This document shows, piece after piece, positions 10,723 through 20,773 of a stretch of DNA of 32,229 bases. Where the stretch lies: positions 1 through 32,229 of the forward strand of contig CAMDWC010000006.1 of assembly GCA_945878825.1 (NCBI GenBank), read 5' to 3'. A program made the position numbers and the translations under genes. The stretch is from Haliscomenobacter hydrossis DSM 1100. GTDB taxonomy: Bacteria > Bacteroidota > Bacteroidia > Chitinophagales > Saprospiraceae. The notes beneath the pieces are model-generated. The model made no database searches, was not told the origin of the DNA, and worked only from the letters and a program-made list of their open reading frames with translations. The stretch's first letter is position 1. Every line of letters starts with the position of its first letter.

Positions 10723-11733
10723 TTATATTTTAACGTTCATAAGTCCCGCTAAGTATTTGACTTCGTTCATTGTCTTTTGAGCCACTTTTCTAATGTCAGC
10801 GGAGGAATTTCTAATCATTTCCTTTACCTCCTCTTTATTTTCATCCAGTTGTTGTCGACGATCAACCATTGCCACACTTATTTCCGTTAAGGCCTCTGCA
10901 ACCGTGTCCTTGAGATGGACATATTTTAGAACACCTGATTGATAATCAGACATTAAGGAATGATGCTGATCCATTTTATTTGCTGCTTTTAACAGTTCAA
11001 ATAAGTTAATCAAACCTTGGGACATTTCACCGGATGGCGTATCACCCGTATCGGTAACAGCAGATCGAATCTGTTTTTTAATTTTCTCCGGCGTACTAAA
11101 AACAGGAATATAGTGCTTTTCCCCTGCACTCTTACTCATCTTTTTCATAGGGTCTGCAGGAGACATCACCTTGGGCGTTTCGGTAAACAAAGGCTCGGGT
11201 AATACAAAGAATTCTTCACCGACTTGATTATTAAAACGCTGGGCTATATTTCTGGTAAGTTCCAAATGTTGTTCCTGATCTTTTCCAACAGGGACGAAAT
11301 CAGCTTTATAAATGAGAATGTCAGCAGCCTGCAAAACAGGATAATCTAATAAACCCGCTGAAATAAAACCGTCGGCATTTCCCTCCTCTACTTGCTGGGT
11401 TTTATCTTTGAACTGCGTCATGCGGGTAAGCTGTCCGTAAGAAGCAAAACAGTTTAAAATCCAGGATAATTCCGCATGTTCAGGGACGAGAGATTGTACG
11501 AAAAGATTCTCTGTTTTGACTCCTGCAGCTATTAGATTAAATATAAGCTCCCAAGTATTTTCCTGAAGCTGTTTTGGATTGTAGGGCATGGTCATAGCAT
11601 GATAATCTACAACGCCATAGAAACAATCATATTTTTGTTGAATATCTACCCAATTTTTTACGGCTCCGAAGTAATTTCCGAAGTGCATATCACCCGTAGG
11701 CTGGATACAAGAAAGGACTGTTTTTGTAGCCAC
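10723..11733 (-). CDS. trpS: Tryptophanyl-tRNA synthetase
   Basis: VLSCIQPTGDMHFGNYFGAVKNWV (HIGH-like), KKMSKSAGE (KMSKS). Confidence 0.97.
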   Translation of the reverse strand: MATKTVLSCIQPTGDMHFGNYFGAVKNWVDIQQKYDCFYGVVDYHAMTMPYNPKQLQENTWELIFNLIAAGVKTENLFVQSLVPEHAELSWILNCFASYGQLTRMTQFKDKTQQVEEGNADGFISAGLLDYPVLQAADILIYKADFVPVGKDQEQHLELTRNIAQRFNNQVGEEFFVLPEPLFTETPKVMSPADPMKKMSKSAGEKHYIPVFSTPEKIKKQIRSAVTDTGDTPSGEMSQGLINLFELLKAANKMDQHHSLMSDYQSGVLKYVHLKDTVAEALTEISVAMVDRRQQLDENKEEVKEMIRNSSADIRKVAQKTMNEVKYLAGLMNVKI

Positions 11734-11775
11734 AATTAGAATTAAGACAATAAAAAAGAAACGAACAGATAATTA

Positions 11776-12159
11776 CTATCTACACGCAATGAGTGAGATC
11801 TCCACATGAACGAAACGTGGTAGTGCGGCAACCTGCACCAATTCTCTGGCGGGTGCCGTTTCTTCCTTAAAATAATTACCGTAAACGGTATTTATTTTTG
11901 AAAAATCGTTCATATCGGTAACAAAAACAGAACATTTAAGTACATTTTCAAAGGTTAATCCTGCCGTATGCAGGATACCCTCAAGATTCTTTAACACCCT
12001 GTCTGTTTCAATTTCAATAGAATCAAGTACTAATTCACCCGTTACCGGATCTAAGGCAATTTGCCCTGACACAAATAAAATATCCCCGTACCAAATAGCC
12101 TGGTTATAAGGACCGATAGGTGCGGGGGCATTTTTACTTGTTACTATAGATTTACTCAT
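11776..12159 (-). CDS. RidA family protein
   Basis: NAPAPIGPYNQAIWYGDILFVSGQIALDP...PARELVQVAALPRFVHVEISLIA. Confidence 0.94.
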   Translation of the reverse strand: MSKSIVTSKNAPAPIGPYNQAIWYGDILFVSGQIALDPVTGELVLDSIEIETDRVLKNLEGILHTAGLTFENVLKCSVFVTDMNDFSKINTVYGNYFKEETAPARELVQVAALPRFVHVEISLIACR

Positions 12160-12192
12160 AGAAACAGATTTTCAATAGGAAGACGATAGTAT

Positions 12193-12387
12193 TTATTCTT
12201 CTGTCGCAGAAGCACTAAATAAACGACCTCTATAATAAAGATTACCAGTTACATCAGTGTAAGCGCGGTGACGTAGATGGGTTTCTCCTGTTACTGAACA
12301 GGTAGAAAGGGTTGGAATTTCTGCTTTGTAGTGCGTACGACGCTTGTGTTTACGTTGCTTTGAAATTCTACTCTTTGGATGTGCCAT
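12193..12387 (-). CDS. rpmF: 50S ribosomal protein L32
   Basis: MAHPKSRISKQRKHKRRTHYKAEIPTLSTCSVTGETHLRHR; directly downstream of DUF177, the conserved pairing. Confidence 0.96.
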   Translation of the reverse strand: MAHPKSRISKQRKHKRRTHYKAEIPTLSTCSVTGETHLRHRAYTDVTGNLYYRGRLFSASATEE

Positions 12388-12425
12388 TTTTCAACGTTTA
12401 TCTGTTATTTTAAAAACAACAGGAA

Positions 12426-12968
12426 TTAAGAATTTTTTTTATTATCCCAATTTTGAAGTATTTTCCACGGGGAAAAATTTTCATCTTCAGGCGTTTCGTC
12501 AACTATTCCCTGAGAAAGGATTTGAACCATTTCCATATCACAAGGTGGATTTAAATCACTTTCACAGTCATATCTTTTTATTACTGGTATGGCCAGTAAA
12601 ATATTTTCATATATAACTGGAGCTGCATTCCAAACAGGGGTTTCGGGATGAAGAACGATTACATCTTCATTTTCTATTTCCTCTGGATGTTCCATCGACT
12701 TTACCAATAGCTTGTAGTCGCTTTGTAAAGGTATTTTAATATTTGCTAAACAGCGATCGCAGGGAGCGTGCAACTCAGCATTAAGGTCAAACTGCATGAT
12801 AATCAAGCCAACCCTTTTTTCTAACAATAACTTTACACTACCAGTTACTATATCGTTGGGTGCATTTTCAAAAAAAGGAAGAAAATCACTGTCGAAAGTA
12901 AAATCAAATGTGTGAACCCCATCTTTCAGGCCTTTCAGGCGAATATCATAGGGAACTAAATCCTTCAT
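12426..12968 (-). CDS. DUF177 (YceD-like) family protein
   Basis: CxxC...CxxxC pattern (CDRCLANIKIPL, CDSDLNPPCDMEM) and location next to rpmF. Start placed at ATG 12968; the track start (TTG 12998) lies inside a TATATTTG box. Confidence 0.85.
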   Translation of the reverse strand: MKDLVPYDIRLKGLKDGVHTFDFTFDSDFLPFFENAPNDIVTGSVKLLLEKRVGLIIMQFDLNAELHAPCDRCLANIKIPLQSDYKLLVKSMEHPEEIENEDVIVLHPETPVWNAAPVIYENILLAIPVIKRYDCESDLNPPCDMEMVQILSQGIVDETPEDENFSPWKILQNWDNKKNS

Positions 12969-12995
12969 GTCAAAAGAACTTTTTTTAAACGTGCG

Positions 12996-13003
12996 CAAAT
13001 ATA
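12996..13003 (-). promoter_or_regulatory. Candidate -7 element TATATTTG for the DUF177-rpmF operon
   Basis: Exact TAnnTTTG on the minus strand, about 27 nt upstream of ATG 12968. Confidence 0.4.
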
Positions 13004-13054
13004 GGTAAAAAATAGATTCCTAGGATAAATACCAAAAAAAAATAACCAGATAAA

Positions 13055-14041
13055 TCAATTTATTATTACGGCTGTTTTTTCAATTTCGGATCTAACTTTA
13101 TCTAAAATTTCTAATTTTTCCGCGACGGACTTATACTCCTGTTTTACTCCGACTTTCGTGAGTGATCCAACCTTTTCAGAAAAAGCGATAAATCCTGCTT
13201 TTTCAATTTTGGCTACTACCCTGGCAGCGTTATCAGGATTACCGAAAACGCCAACCGCTATTTTAACATAAGACGTTTTTTCAGCAGATTCCGTTTTCAC
13301 TGGTTCAGACTTAATGACCGGATCAACCCCTTCTTCCTTTTCGGGAAAATCTATACCTTGCGCACTTGTATCCACTATATCTATTACAGGATCAATATTT
13401 TTTTTCTCCTCATTTGCATTGTCATTCCAAGCCTCGAACATTTCTTTAACTTTGACCAACTTATTTTCTATATAAGGCGATGTAACCATAAAATAAATGC
13501 CGGCGGCCAGAGAAACAAAAAGGATACTTAATAGAATAAATTTCAACATAGGAGGTTTGGACGGTGGCACAGGAGGCATCATCACAGCGTCTGAATTTGC
13601 AGGTAACTGAGTATCTGGCGGCGACACTTTTACAAAAGGCACTTCGGGTAAACCGAAGGAATCATTATCAAAAACCTTTAATCTGGGTACAAAAGCTATT
13701 TTATGTTCCACATTATAGAACAATCTACCCAGGTTTGGCAATTCGACGCTATTATGTAAATCTAAAGCGTCGTGAATATTTTTAGAAAAAAGCCTGATAG
13801 CCTCTGAAGCCATGGCGTCATTCACTGAAAATCTTCTTTTTACCTCATCATGAAAAAGCGTACTATCTCCGTTACCCCCTGGCTCGAATACAATAATTGT
13901 GTCTGGAGGTAAATATTTTCCATTGATAGAATCTTCTTTAGCGGGAATGTATTTTTCAGAAAAAGTACCTAAACCAGAAAGGTATAATTGATGATAGCTG
14001 GATATTAAAGGTTGGATGATTGGATAAAGATTTATTATCAT
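13055..14041 (-). CDS. HU-CCDC81-type/SPOR domain protein
   Basis: N-terminal HU-CCDC81-like region (LYLSGLGTFSEKYIPA...VELPNLGRLFYN), one TM segment (LKFILLSILFVSLAAGIYFMV), C-terminal SPOR-like repeat (YVKIAVGVFGNPDNAARVVAKIEKAGF). Confidence 0.8.
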   Translation of the reverse strand: MIINLYPIIQPLISSYHQLYLSGLGTFSEKYIPAKEDSINGKYLPPDTIIVFEPGGNGDSTLFHDEVKRRFSVNDAMASEAIRLFSKNIHDALDLHNSVELPNLGRLFYNVEHKIAFVPRLKVFDNDSFGLPEVPFVKVSPPDTQLPANSDAVMMPPVPPSKPPMLKFILLSILFVSLAAGIYFMVTSPYIENKLVKVKEMFEAWNDNANEEKKNIDPVIDIVDTSAQGIDFPEKEEGVDPVIKSEPVKTESAEKTSYVKIAVGVFGNPDNAARVVAKIEKAGFIAFSEKVGSLTKVGVKQEYKSVAEKLEILDKVRSEIEKTAVIIN

Positions 14042-14067
14042 AAATGGTAATTATTTTGTCATGTTTA

Positions 14068-14075
14068 CAAATATA
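14068..14075 (-). promoter_or_regulatory. Candidate -7 element TATATTTG for the HU-CCDC81/SPOR gene
   Basis: Exact TAnnTTTG match on the minus strand, 26 nt upstream of ATG 14041. Confidence 0.4.
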
Positions 14076-14099
14076 GTGGAATTACGGTAATTCGTTTCG

Positions 14100-14107
14100 T
14101 AAATTTG
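14100..14107 (+). promoter_or_regulatory. Candidate -7 element TAAATTTG for hemL
   Basis: Exact TAnnTTTG match. It overlaps the track start at 14105, which argues that translation starts at ATG 14141. Confidence 0.4.
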
Positions 14108-14140
14108 TTTTATAATAACCTTTTTCATCGAATAAATATT

Positions 14141-15457
14141 ATGAAGGAAGCAACCTCTTTTCCACGACGTGAAAAATCAGCTGAATTATTTGCCAGAGCG
14201 AAAGCCGTTTTTCCAGGCGGCGTGAGTTCCCCTGTCAGGGCTTTTAAATCGGTAAGTGGCCCTCCCCTTTTCATTAAACGGGGAGATGGATGCTATGTTT
14301 GGGACGCAGATAACAACCGATATATAGATTTTTGCGCCTCGTGGGGACCGTTAATTCTGGGACACAATAACGAACAAATAAGGGAAAGAATTTTTAAAGC
14401 CGTTGCTTCGGGAACTTCTTTTGGTACACCTACCCTTAATGAACTGGAACTTGGTGAATTGCTCGTTAAAAACAATCCTTATTTAGAAAAAGTAAGATTT
14501 GTAAGTTCTGGTACGGAAGCCGTTATGTCTGCCATCAGATTGGCCCGGGGGTTTACAGGAAGATCAAAAATTTTAAAATTTGAAGGTTGCTATCATGGAC
14601 ACCTGGACTCTCTTTTGGTGAAAGCTGGTTCTGGTCTGGTTACCTTTGGGGAATCAACCTCTGCTGGTATTCCACCGTCTTTCGCCGCTGAAACATTGGT
14701 TATTCCTTTAGATGACCGAGCTGCACTGGATGAAGCTCTGGAAAAATATGGCCATGACATTGCCTGTATAATTATAGAACCTATTCCCGCCAATAATGGA
14801 CTTTTACTACAAGATTATTCTTTCCTGAAATATCTTAGACAAAAAGCAACAGAACATAAGGTACTTCTTCTTTTTGATGAAGTAATTTCCGGATTCAGGG
14901 TACATTTCGCTGGTGCTGCAGGTTATTACGACATTAAACCTGATTTAGTTACCTACGGAAAAATTATTGGTGGTGGTATGCCTGTCGGTGCGTATGGCGG
15001 AAGCAATGAACTCATGGCCTTTATTTCACCTGACGGACCAGTATATCAAGCGGGAACCCTTTCGGGAAATCCTGTCGCTATGGCCGCCGGACTTGCCGCT
15101 TGCCATCAATTATTATCCCCCAATTTTTATTGTGATCTGGATCATAAAACCAACCATTTTATAAAAAACCTGACTGACCACGCCACAGAAAACAAATACA
15201 GTGTTACCTTCCCCAAAGTAGGTTCTATTTTTTGGATAGCTTTTAGTACAGAGACCATAAAAAGGGCTGATCAAATTGATCCCGCTTCCATGAAATTCTT
15301 TAAACTGTTACATGCCGCCCTCCTTGAAAAAGGAGTCTATATGGGTCCTTCCGGGTATGAAGTAGGCTTTGTCAGCGCTGCACATACCATAGAAGTATTA
15401 AATGAGGCAGCGGAGATAATAAATTGGGCCATGGATAGCGTATTTAGTGATCTTTAA
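14141..15457 (+). CDS. hemL: Glutamate-1-semialdehyde 2,1-aminomutase
   Basis: SAELFARAKAVFPGGVSSPVRAFKSV; VRFVSSGTEAVMSAIRLARGFTGR; FDEVISGFRV; PLP lysine region LVTYGKIIGGGMPVGAYGG. Start chosen at 14141 (MKEATSFPRREKS). Confidence 0.96.
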   Translation: MKEATSFPRREKSAELFARAKAVFPGGVSSPVRAFKSVSGPPLFIKRGDGCYVWDADNNRYIDFCASWGPLILGHNNEQIRERIFKAVASGTSFGTPTLNELELGELLVKNNPYLEKVRFVSSGTEAVMSAIRLARGFTGRSKILKFEGCYHGHLDSLLVKAGSGLVTFGESTSAGIPPSFAAETLVIPLDDRAALDEALEKYGHDIACIIIEPIPANNGLLLQDYSFLKYLRQKATEHKVLLLFDEVISGFRVHFAGAAGYYDIKPDLVTYGKIIGGGMPVGAYGGSNELMAFISPDGPVYQAGTLSGNPVAMAAGLAACHQLLSPNFYCDLDHKTNHFIKNLTDHATENKYSVTFPKVGSIFWIAFSTETIKRADQIDPASMKFFKLLHAALLEKGVYMGPSGYEVGFVSAAHTIEVLNEAAEIINWAMDSVFSDL

Positions 15458-15465
15458 CTTATTGT

Positions 15466-16458
15466 ATGTTAAATAATCAATTGCGTATTATTTCTTATTT
15501 GGTTATTTTTTATATGCTATTGGCTTTTAGCTGGTGGACAGTACTTCTGCATACTAAAAATAGAGACGCATTTTTAGCGAAAAATGAACTATTAAAACTA
15601 AGTTTAATTGCAAAGAATGAAATACGAAATGAGGAAGACTTCCTTAAAAATACCTTTCATATTGATCTCAGAGATGCTTATAAACGACAAGAATGGATGA
15701 TTCTTGGCGAAGCATCTGTTTTTGTTCTAAGCCTACTGATTGGCATTATTTTTATAAATAGAGGGTACCATAAAGAGATTTTCGCTGCAAAACAAAGTAG
15801 TAATTTCTTATTATCCATTACCCATGAGTTGAAATCTCCCATAGCTTCCATAAGATTAGGATTTGAAACATTGCAACGAAAGAAATTATCGGAGGAACAA
15901 GCTCTTGTTTTGCTTAAAAATGGAATAAATGACACAGACAGATTAAATAATCTGGTTTCTGATCTTCTACTTTCGGCCAGACTAGAATCGACTTATCAGC
16001 TTAATACAGAATTGTTTTCCCTAGAAATTTTAATTGAAGAATGCGTTCAACTCTTAAAACAAAAATTCCCCTCCGCTACCATTAAGGTAAGTTTATTACA
16101 AGAAATGCCTGAAATTCTCGCTGATTATTCAGCTATTCGATCTGTGATAATCAATTTACTTGAAAATGCCATAAAATATAGTGACAGTAAACCCGAAATA
16201 AGTATTGGGCTTTCGTCAACCAATGAAAGATGTAATATAGAGATTTCAGATGTAGGCATCGGGATAGACCAAAGCGAAAGAAAGAAGATATTTGAAAAAT
16301 TTTATCGGGTTGGGAATGAGGATCAAAGAAAAACAAAAGGAACTGGATTGGGTTTATATATTGTGGATCAAATAGTAAGGGCCCATAACGGGACCATAAC
16401 AGTAGCTTCAAATCAACCAAAGGGAACTATTTTCAATGTTTTCTTACCCTTTAATTAA
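15466..16458 (+). CDS. Sensor histidine kinase (two TM segments, HisKA + HATPase)
   Basis: H-box SITHELKSPIASIRLGFETL; N-box NLLENAIKYS; G-boxes DVGIGIDQSERKKIFEKFYR, KGTGLGLYIV. Confidence 0.95.
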   Translation: MLNNQLRIISYLVIFYMLLAFSWWTVLLHTKNRDAFLAKNELLKLSLIAKNEIRNEEDFLKNTFHIDLRDAYKRQEWMILGEASVFVLSLLIGIIFINRGYHKEIFAAKQSSNFLLSITHELKSPIASIRLGFETLQRKKLSEEQALVLLKNGINDTDRLNNLVSDLLLSARLESTYQLNTELFSLEILIEECVQLLKQKFPSATIKVSLLQEMPEILADYSAIRSVIINLLENAIKYSDSKPEISIGLSSTNERCNIEISDVGIGIDQSERKKIFEKFYRVGNEDQRKTKGTGLGLYIVDQIVRAHNGTITVASNQPKGTIFNVFLPFN

Positions 16459-16474
16459 TAAAACCCTGTTCAAA

Positions 16475-17185
16475 ATGCGCATTCTTCTGGTAGAAGACGA
16501 GGAAAATATAAGAGACCTGGTTAAGTTGAACCTTGAGCTCGAAAATTTTGAGGTGATTGCCACCGGAAATGGTCGTGATGCGCTAAGGTTATCTGTTGGT
16601 CAACATTTCGATATCATTCTCTTAGACGTAATGTTGCCCGAAATGGATGGCTTTCAGGTATGTGAACAAATCAGATTAAGTGACCTCCAAACTCCAATTA
16701 TTTTTTTAACGGCGAAAGATGGTTCAAATGATAGAATTCAAGGTCTGAAATATGGAGCGGATGATTATATAGCAAAGCCCTTCGTTTTTGAAGAGTTACT
16801 CCTTAGAATTAATAATTTACTAAAAAGAAGCGCGCGGACACCAGAAAATACGGCAACGGTTTTTTCCTTTGGACATAATCAGATAAATTTCATCACCTTC
16901 GAAGCGGTTGGAAATGAAGGAAAATTTATTCTAACAAAGAAAGAAGCTATGCTTTTAAAATTACTTATAGACAGAAAAAACCAGGTAGTTTCCCGACAAC
17001 AAATTTTACAATCAGTATGGGGTTACGATGTTTACCCCAGTACCCGAACCATAGATAATTTCATTTTAAAATTTCGTCGGAATTTTGAATTAGACACCAG
17101 AGAACCTATCCATTTCCACGCCATACGAGGTATTGGTTATAAATTCAGCTACCCTTCAAGTCCTACAAATGAGATAGTTGAGTAA
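16475..17185 (+). CDS. OmpR-family response regulator
   Basis: MRILLVEDEENIRDLVKLNLE, receiver DVMLPEMDGF, KPF; winged-helix WGYDVYPSTRTIDNFILKFRRNFE. Start at ATG 16475 rather than the track start 16436. Confidence 0.95.
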   Translation: MRILLVEDEENIRDLVKLNLELENFEVIATGNGRDALRLSVGQHFDIILLDVMLPEMDGFQVCEQIRLSDLQTPIIFLTAKDGSNDRIQGLKYGADDYIAKPFVFEELLLRINNLLKRSARTPENTATVFSFGHNQINFITFEAVGNEGKFILTKKEAMLLKLLIDRKNQVVSRQQILQSVWGYDVYPSTRTIDNFILKFRRNFELDTREPIHFHAIRGIGYKFSYPSSPTNEIVE

Positions 17186-19337
17186 GAAATCCACGCACTT
17201 CCAGGGTATTGACCAAATGATATTTAGCCTCTGAATTTTCCATACCTATTTTTACTGAAAAGGCTTCAGGCGGTAATACCCTAAACATATCTTCATCTGT
17301 TTTATCATCTCCGATAGCTAAAATAAAGTCCCAGTCATCCATTTGCAACCAATTTAAGGTCGCTTTACCCTTAGTTACCCCGGCATGTTTCACTTCCACC
17401 ACTTTATTACCTTCAAGTACGTGTAATTCTGTATTTGCAGTAAGATATAAGAGTACATCTCTAAATTCTCTTACCCGTTTCTCCCCTAAATCTTTGTCTA
17501 TCTGTCTGTAATGCCACGCTACTGAAAACTCCTTTTCTTCTATAAATGAACCAGGAGTCCGCTCGACAATATTTTCGAGGGCTGCTCTAACATCCTTTTT
17601 CCAATCGCTTGACAAACCTGGAGTTCTACGCCACTCCGTGGCATCTTTTAGCCAAACCCCATGTTCCGCCGCAAGATCAATACCCAAATGCCCCAACCAA
17701 TCATCTAAAGTTTGTTTGTCTCTCCCACTATTTATAACCATTTTATTATTTTGATTTACAACGAGCCTTGATAATAAATCTATAAGATCATTATCAGGAA
17801 AAACAGCTAAGGGGTCAACATGAAAGGGCATCAGCGTACCGTCATAATCAAGGATAATTAATCTCTTTTTACTTCTCTGATACGAGTCAAAGATTACCTT
17901 TTTGATTGTATCCTCCAATTTATTGATATGAAACTGTCGTCTATTATGGAGATGTCTATCTAGTTCCTTCAAAAAATTGGCTGCCCAATAATCTACTGCG
18001 TACTTTTTTAACCTTGCCTGCATATTTTTTAGTCTGAATGCCTGTTCTTGTTCTGGCATGATTAATGCAGACTTTATAGCATTTACAATGTCATAGGTGT
18101 CATGTGGATTTACTAAAATGGCTTCTGAAAGTTCGGTCGCAGCGCCTGTCATTTCACTGAGAATAAGTACGCCTTTACCTAATCCATTTTTACTCGCTAT
18201 ATATTCTTTTGCTACCAGATTCATTCCATCTCGCAGTGGTGTAATTAACGCTATATCAGCCACTTGATAAAGAGCTAAAAGTTCTGTATGTAACAAATTT
18301 CTATATAAGTAATGGATGGGTATCCAGCCAAAACTACCATAAGTACTATTTACTTCGCTCACCAAAGTGTTAAGCGTCTTCTTTAAATCTCTATATTGAG
18401 TAACTTGAGAACGAGAGGGAATAACGATTAAAACCAGTGTAACGAGTCCTATATATTCCGGATGAAGATCTAAAAAACGGGCAAATGCCTGAATTCTTTG
18501 GGGAATACCTTTTGTGTAATCTAAGCGATCTAATGAAATAATTATTTTTTTTCCATTACCTAGATTACCAATATTCATTGTTTCGTCGGCCAATTCAGAT
18601 ACGGATGGAAGGGCTGCAAATTTATTATAATCTATACCCATTGGAAAAACATCAACATTCACCACCCTATTTGTAGTGGTTATCTTACCTATATGATGTT
18701 CAAAACCGCAAATTCTATAGGCTGCGCTCAAGAAATGTCGCATATAGCCGTAGGTATGAAAACCAACCTGGTCAGCCCCAAGAATACCTAAAAGTAAATC
18801 GGAACGCCAGGGAAGGGTTCTGAAAATTTCATAAGAGGGAAAGGGAATATGGAGAAAAAAACCAATAGATAAATCTGGAAAGTTATTCCTGAGAATTGCA
18901 GGTAACAACATCAACTGGTAGTCGTGAATCCATATGGTATCTTCAGGTTTTATGCAGTTCGATAAAATCTGCGCGAACCTATTATTTATTTTTACATAAG
19001 CATTCCAATACTCCTCTTTGTAAGAAGTATATTGAGTAAAATAATGAAAATGCGGCCAAATAGTACGATTGCAAAAGCCTGAATAATAAGTATCAATGTC
19101 ATTTTCAGACAAAAATACGGGAATAAGACCTTGCTGTTCGAGAAGATCTGAAACCGATGGTTCTTCAGCTTCAGTGAAGTGAGAACCCGGCCATCCCACC
19201 CATATTTTTTGAATCGAATCGGGAAGTGCGCTTAAACCCGTGGCCAAGCCGCCTGAACTGGCTGAACTTAGGTATACGTCGCCCTGTTTTTGAATGGTTA
19301 CGGGCAAACGATTGGAAACGATTACCAGCCTGGTCAT
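17163..19337 (-). CDS. Bifunctional trehalose-6-phosphate synthase / HAD-IIB trehalose-phosphatase
   Basis: GT20 N-half (VIVSNRLPVTI, WVGWPG, IWIHDYQLMLLP, DRLDYTKGIPQR, RDGMNLVAKEY) fused to HAD phosphatase (LIILDYDGTLMPF, VINSGRDKQTLDDW, AIGDDKTDEDMF). Confidence 0.97.
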   Translation of the reverse strand: MTRLVIVSNRLPVTIQKQGDVYLSSASSGGLATGLSALPDSIQKIWVGWPGSHFTEAEEPSVSDLLEQQGLIPVFLSENDIDTYYSGFCNRTIWPHFHYFTQYTSYKEEYWNAYVKINNRFAQILSNCIKPEDTIWIHDYQLMLLPAILRNNFPDLSIGFFLHIPFPSYEIFRTLPWRSDLLLGILGADQVGFHTYGYMRHFLSAAYRICGFEHHIGKITTTNRVVNVDVFPMGIDYNKFAALPSVSELADETMNIGNLGNGKKIIISLDRLDYTKGIPQRIQAFARFLDLHPEYIGLVTLVLIVIPSRSQVTQYRDLKKTLNTLVSEVNSTYGSFGWIPIHYLYRNLLHTELLALYQVADIALITPLRDGMNLVAKEYIASKNGLGKGVLILSEMTGAATELSEAILVNPHDTYDIVNAIKSALIMPEQEQAFRLKNMQARLKKYAVDYWAANFLKELDRHLHNRRQFHINKLEDTIKKVIFDSYQRSKKRLIILDYDGTLMPFHVDPLAVFPDNDLIDLLSRLVVNQNNKMVINSGRDKQTLDDWLGHLGIDLAAEHGVWLKDATEWRRTPGLSSDWKKDVRAALENIVERTPGSFIEEKEFSVAWHYRQIDKDLGEKRVREFRDVLLYLTANTELHVLEGNKVVEVKHAGVTKGKATLNWLQMDDWDFILAIGDDKTDEDMFRVLPPEAFSVKIGMENSEAKYHLVNTLEVRGFLTQLSHL

Positions 19338-19359
19338 AATTCACTTTTAACCGATCTAC

Positions 19360-20763
19360 TTAAACCTCCTTAGGCTTCCTAACTGTTTTGAATCGCTCAA
19401 CAAACTCCTTTTCAGTTACAAACTCCAACTCAACGAAGGTACGTCCAACAAACCTCTTAACTTCTTGATAATCTCTTCCTCTTTTATCGAGAAAGGTATC
19501 TTGTAAACGATCAACATAAGCCAGGGCAGCTTCCCTTATTCTCATATTAAAATGCTGATTGTTAAATATCTGCTGATAAGTTGGAAATAATTGGGCAAAA
19601 ATACCGAAAAACTCCATGTAATCTTGCTCCTCTAAATTCTTAATTAATTTTAAAAAATATTGAGAAACTGTCAACCTTAGACACTCATTAATCTCAGATA
19701 AGCCGTCATACTTTGAGTGAAATTGTCGTATTTCTTCTTGAACTGATTCGTTGGTATAACCAGTTTTATGAACTTTATCCACAACTGTATAATAAGCTGC
19801 AAGTTCATCCTTCATTGTTTTATCGATGAAAGCCGATAGTCTTAAGTCAGCTTCCGGACTTAGGATACCTTGTCCGTCCTGTTGCAAATCCAGCAACACG
19901 GCGAAAGAACGCTGAGAGAAAACCTCCGTGTTATTTGTTCTAATTTTATTGATGGTTTTATACAGATTAATTCTATCTATTTCCGGTAAGTCAAAAAACA
20001 GACCAAAAATTAACATGATTTCCTGATGTTCCGCTGCTCCCCAAAAATCTTCGTTTTTTACAAACTCAAAAAGTGGAGTAATCAAACTTTCGTTAGGTAA
20101 AGGCTTATCAAACCTGGACAACAAGAATCTTTTCAGTTGGGGGAAAAACAAAGCTAATTCCCCTATGGTAGAAGGAAATTCAGCAGAAAGGAAAACATCG
20201 TTTTGAAATTGCTTTAAAAACCTTGAATAAGCTAGTTTTCTTTCAGCTAAATGAACAAATTTTTCATTTTTCTGGTTTTGAAAAAACTGCTTTACTCTCT
20301 TATTTTCAATAGATTCAAGCAAATTGGTGATCCATATATCACTGCATAATGCAAATCCTACCTGGACTGACATTCCTATTCTTTTTCTTAATAACTCAAA
20401 ATTAGGCGAGCCAGAAATAGCTAAAATTAAATCTTTGAAATGTTCTTGAGGTCGGATAAATTTAAAATCAATATTAACATTACCACGTAAAACAACGTAC
20501 CCAAGTAATTTAGGTAAGAATAAGCCTTCAAACACAGGATCCATCAAAACTTGCTCTAAGGCAATTAACTGCAAGGGTGAATTTTGAGCAACGTCTTGAT
20601 AAATTTCAGCAATAGACGGTTCAAAATTATTTTTTAGTTCGTTATAATCGACCTCTTCTTCTGAATTAAGATAAGCAGCAAGAGCGGGAGAATCTTGAAT
20701 TCCCACGGCGAGTTCTTCGAGTTTTGTAAGGTATTCCGCGTTTAATTCGTACATGGTCATCAT
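19360..20763 (-). CDS. Hypothetical protein, helix-rich, 467 aa
   Basis: Long open frame between rpsP and otsAB; no recognised motif. Confidence 0.7.
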   Translation of the reverse strand: MMTMYELNAEYLTKLEELAVGIQDSPALAAYLNSEEEVDYNELKNNFEPSIAEIYQDVAQNSPLQLIALEQVLMDPVFEGLFLPKLLGYVVLRGNVNIDFKFIRPQEHFKDLILAISGSPNFELLRKRIGMSVQVGFALCSDIWITNLLESIENKRVKQFFQNQKNEKFVHLAERKLAYSRFLKQFQNDVFLSAEFPSTIGELALFFPQLKRFLLSRFDKPLPNESLITPLFEFVKNEDFWGAAEHQEIMLIFGLFFDLPEIDRINLYKTINKIRTNNTEVFSQRSFAVLLDLQQDGQGILSPEADLRLSAFIDKTMKDELAAYYTVVDKVHKTGYTNESVQEEIRQFHSKYDGLSEINECLRLTVSQYFLKLIKNLEEQDYMEFFGIFAQLFPTYQQIFNNQHFNMRIREAALAYVDRLQDTFLDKRGRDYQEVKRFVGRTFVELEFVTEKEFVERFKTVRKPKEV

Positions 20764-20773
20764 TTTAAATGGA

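Noticed and set aside
12344-12616. 90-aa plus-strand ORF
   Set aside because: Antisense to rpmF and DUF177, both well-supported genes.
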